This document shows, piece by piece, positions 63,448 through 64,000 of a stretch of DNA of 64,000 bases. The DNA lies in the NCBI GenBank assembly GCA_902569245.1, contig CACFTO010000006.1:1-64000 (forward strand), in the 5' to 3' direction. The stretch's first letter is position 1. Each line of letters opens with the position of its first letter. The DNA is from an uncultured Pelagibacteraceae bacterium (GTDB taxonomy: Bacteria > Pseudomonadota > Alphaproteobacteria > Pelagibacterales > Pelagibacteraceae). The position numbers and the translations under genes were made by a program. The notes beneath the pieces are model-generated. The model ran no database searches. It saw only the letters and a list, made by a program, of their open reading frames with translations, and was not told the origin of the DNA.

Positions 63448-64000
63448 TTATTGGGAAGGGTTATTCTCTACAATAACTGTTTCTTCAGTTCCTACTGGTT
63501 TTACCGGGTCTTCAATAGGTTCTGTTGCTGGATTAAGTTCTAAGCCAATAGGTGTTATTGTAGTAGGAAGTGGTGTGAATTGAGAGTCAGGGTTTTCAAT
63601 AACCTCTCTAACATTCATTCTGTAAACTCCATATGCTCCTATTAAACAGTGAAATATAATTAGAAATATAAAATAACCATTCTCTCCTATTAAATCCATA
63701 AACATAGAACATAAAAAAGGTCCGCTAATTGCACCCATTCCAAAGGTAAATTGTAAACCTGCACCTGCAGCTACAAATTTTTCTTTAGCTATAAAATCAT
63801 TAGTGTGAGCAAAAATTAATGCAAACATAGGAAGACTGAAGAAAGCATACAAACCTGTAAAAATATAAAACCAAAACTTTGAGCTCGCTAAACCTTCAGG
63901 TAAATGCATCGTACCCACTGAAAAAATTGCACATAACGCAAATAAAGCTGAAGCAAATGTAGAATATACTGTGACTGTTCTTCTGTCATAAATGTCTGAT
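63448..64000 (-). CDS. MFS transporter, C-terminal part (5' end outside window)
   Basis: The frame is open to the window edge, so the N-terminus is missing; the GTG at 63918 is an internal valine codon. The visible 183 residues include SDIYDRRTVTVYS, the loop-2-type motif between membrane helices of major facilitator proteins, then four or five further helices (FYIFTGLYAFFSLPMFALIF; FGMGAISGPFLCSMFMDLIG; YFIFLIIFHCLIGAYGVYRM). A proline/threonine-rich cytoplasmic tail follows. It is upstream of and collinear with the two Gfo/Idh/MocA genes, so it may import their substrate. Confidence 0.82.
   Translation of the reverse strand, partial: SDIYDRRTVTVYSTFASALFALCAIFSVGTMHLPEGLASSKFWFYIFTGLYAFFSLPMFALIFAHTNDFIAKEKFVAAGAGLQFTFGMGAISGPFLCSMFMDLIGENGYFIFLIIFHCLIGAYGVYRMNVREVIENPDSQFTPLPTTITPIGLELNPATEPIEDPVKPVGTEETVIVENNPSQ

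Overview
This window looks like a chromosomal segment from a SAR11-clade (Pelagibacterales) marine alphaproteobacterium. The evidence is its strongly AT-rich sequence, very short or overlapping gene junctions, and a monocistronic proteorhodopsin followed by ferredoxin, ferredoxin reductase, glutathione S-transferase and dksA. Alphaproteobacterial LexA-type sites (direct repeats GAAC-N7-GAAC), a TRAP transporter and many one-carbon and amino-acid genes agree with this. The assignment rests on gene content and recalled gene order; no search was run. No rRNA, tRNA, CRISPR array, insertion sequence or intact prophage was recognised.

Layout. 1-6.6 kb: a partial AsmA-like gene, fumC, a MazG-like pyrophosphohydrolase, ygfZ, pyrC and a propionyl-CoA synthetase. 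6.6-9.6 kb: blue-tuned proteorhodopsin with its own terminator, then a ferredoxin / ferredoxin reductase / GST operon in which the reductase is broken by a single-base frameshift. 9.6-15 kb: dksA, a glycosyltransferase operon containing a previously uncalled 41-residue membrane peptide, and the DUF1800/DUF1501 exported pair. 15-21 kb: SOS functions (umuDC and recA, both with LexA-like sites in their promoters) around two GFA-domain proteins, a glycerate-kinase-like protein and TolC. 21-33 kb: housekeeping genes (alaS, icd, psd-pssA, rlmE, a guaB lacking the CBS domains, guaA, gloA, panB, terC). 33-39.8 kb: a DctPQM TRAP transporter next to the three-gene 5-oxoprolinase (pxpABC).

39.8-47.2 kb holds a dense set resembling light/singlet-oxygen membrane-protection clusters of other proteobacteria: FAD amine oxidase, DUF1365, cyclopropane-fatty-acid-synthase-like methyltransferase, DUF3833 lipoprotein, SDRs, DUF2256, DCC-family protein and a cryptochrome/photolyase. 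47-57.4 kb holds sugar dehydrogenase, DAO oxidoreductase, two DMT exporters, MsrA, NAD-formate dehydrogenase, an HPP/IscU-like pair, and an amidinotransferase-threonine aldolase pair. 57.4-59.5 kb is a small island of unrecognised short genes bracketed by a full and a truncated copy of the same gene start. 59.5-64 kb: yajQ, a hydroxyacid dehydrogenase, two Gfo/Idh/MocA dehydrogenases and a partial MFS transporter.

Together the genes describe a streamlined photoheterotroph that imports small organic acids, oxidises one-carbon compounds and repairs light and oxidative damage. Five convergent gene pairs share a 4-base stop overlap, a vivid sign of genome compaction. The strongest items for follow-up are the CBS-less IMP dehydrogenase, the 42-46 kb photoprotection cluster, the split reductase, the LexA-controlled umuDC promoter, the TRAP-5-oxoprolinase neighbourhood, the island at 57-59 kb and the short coupled membrane peptides.
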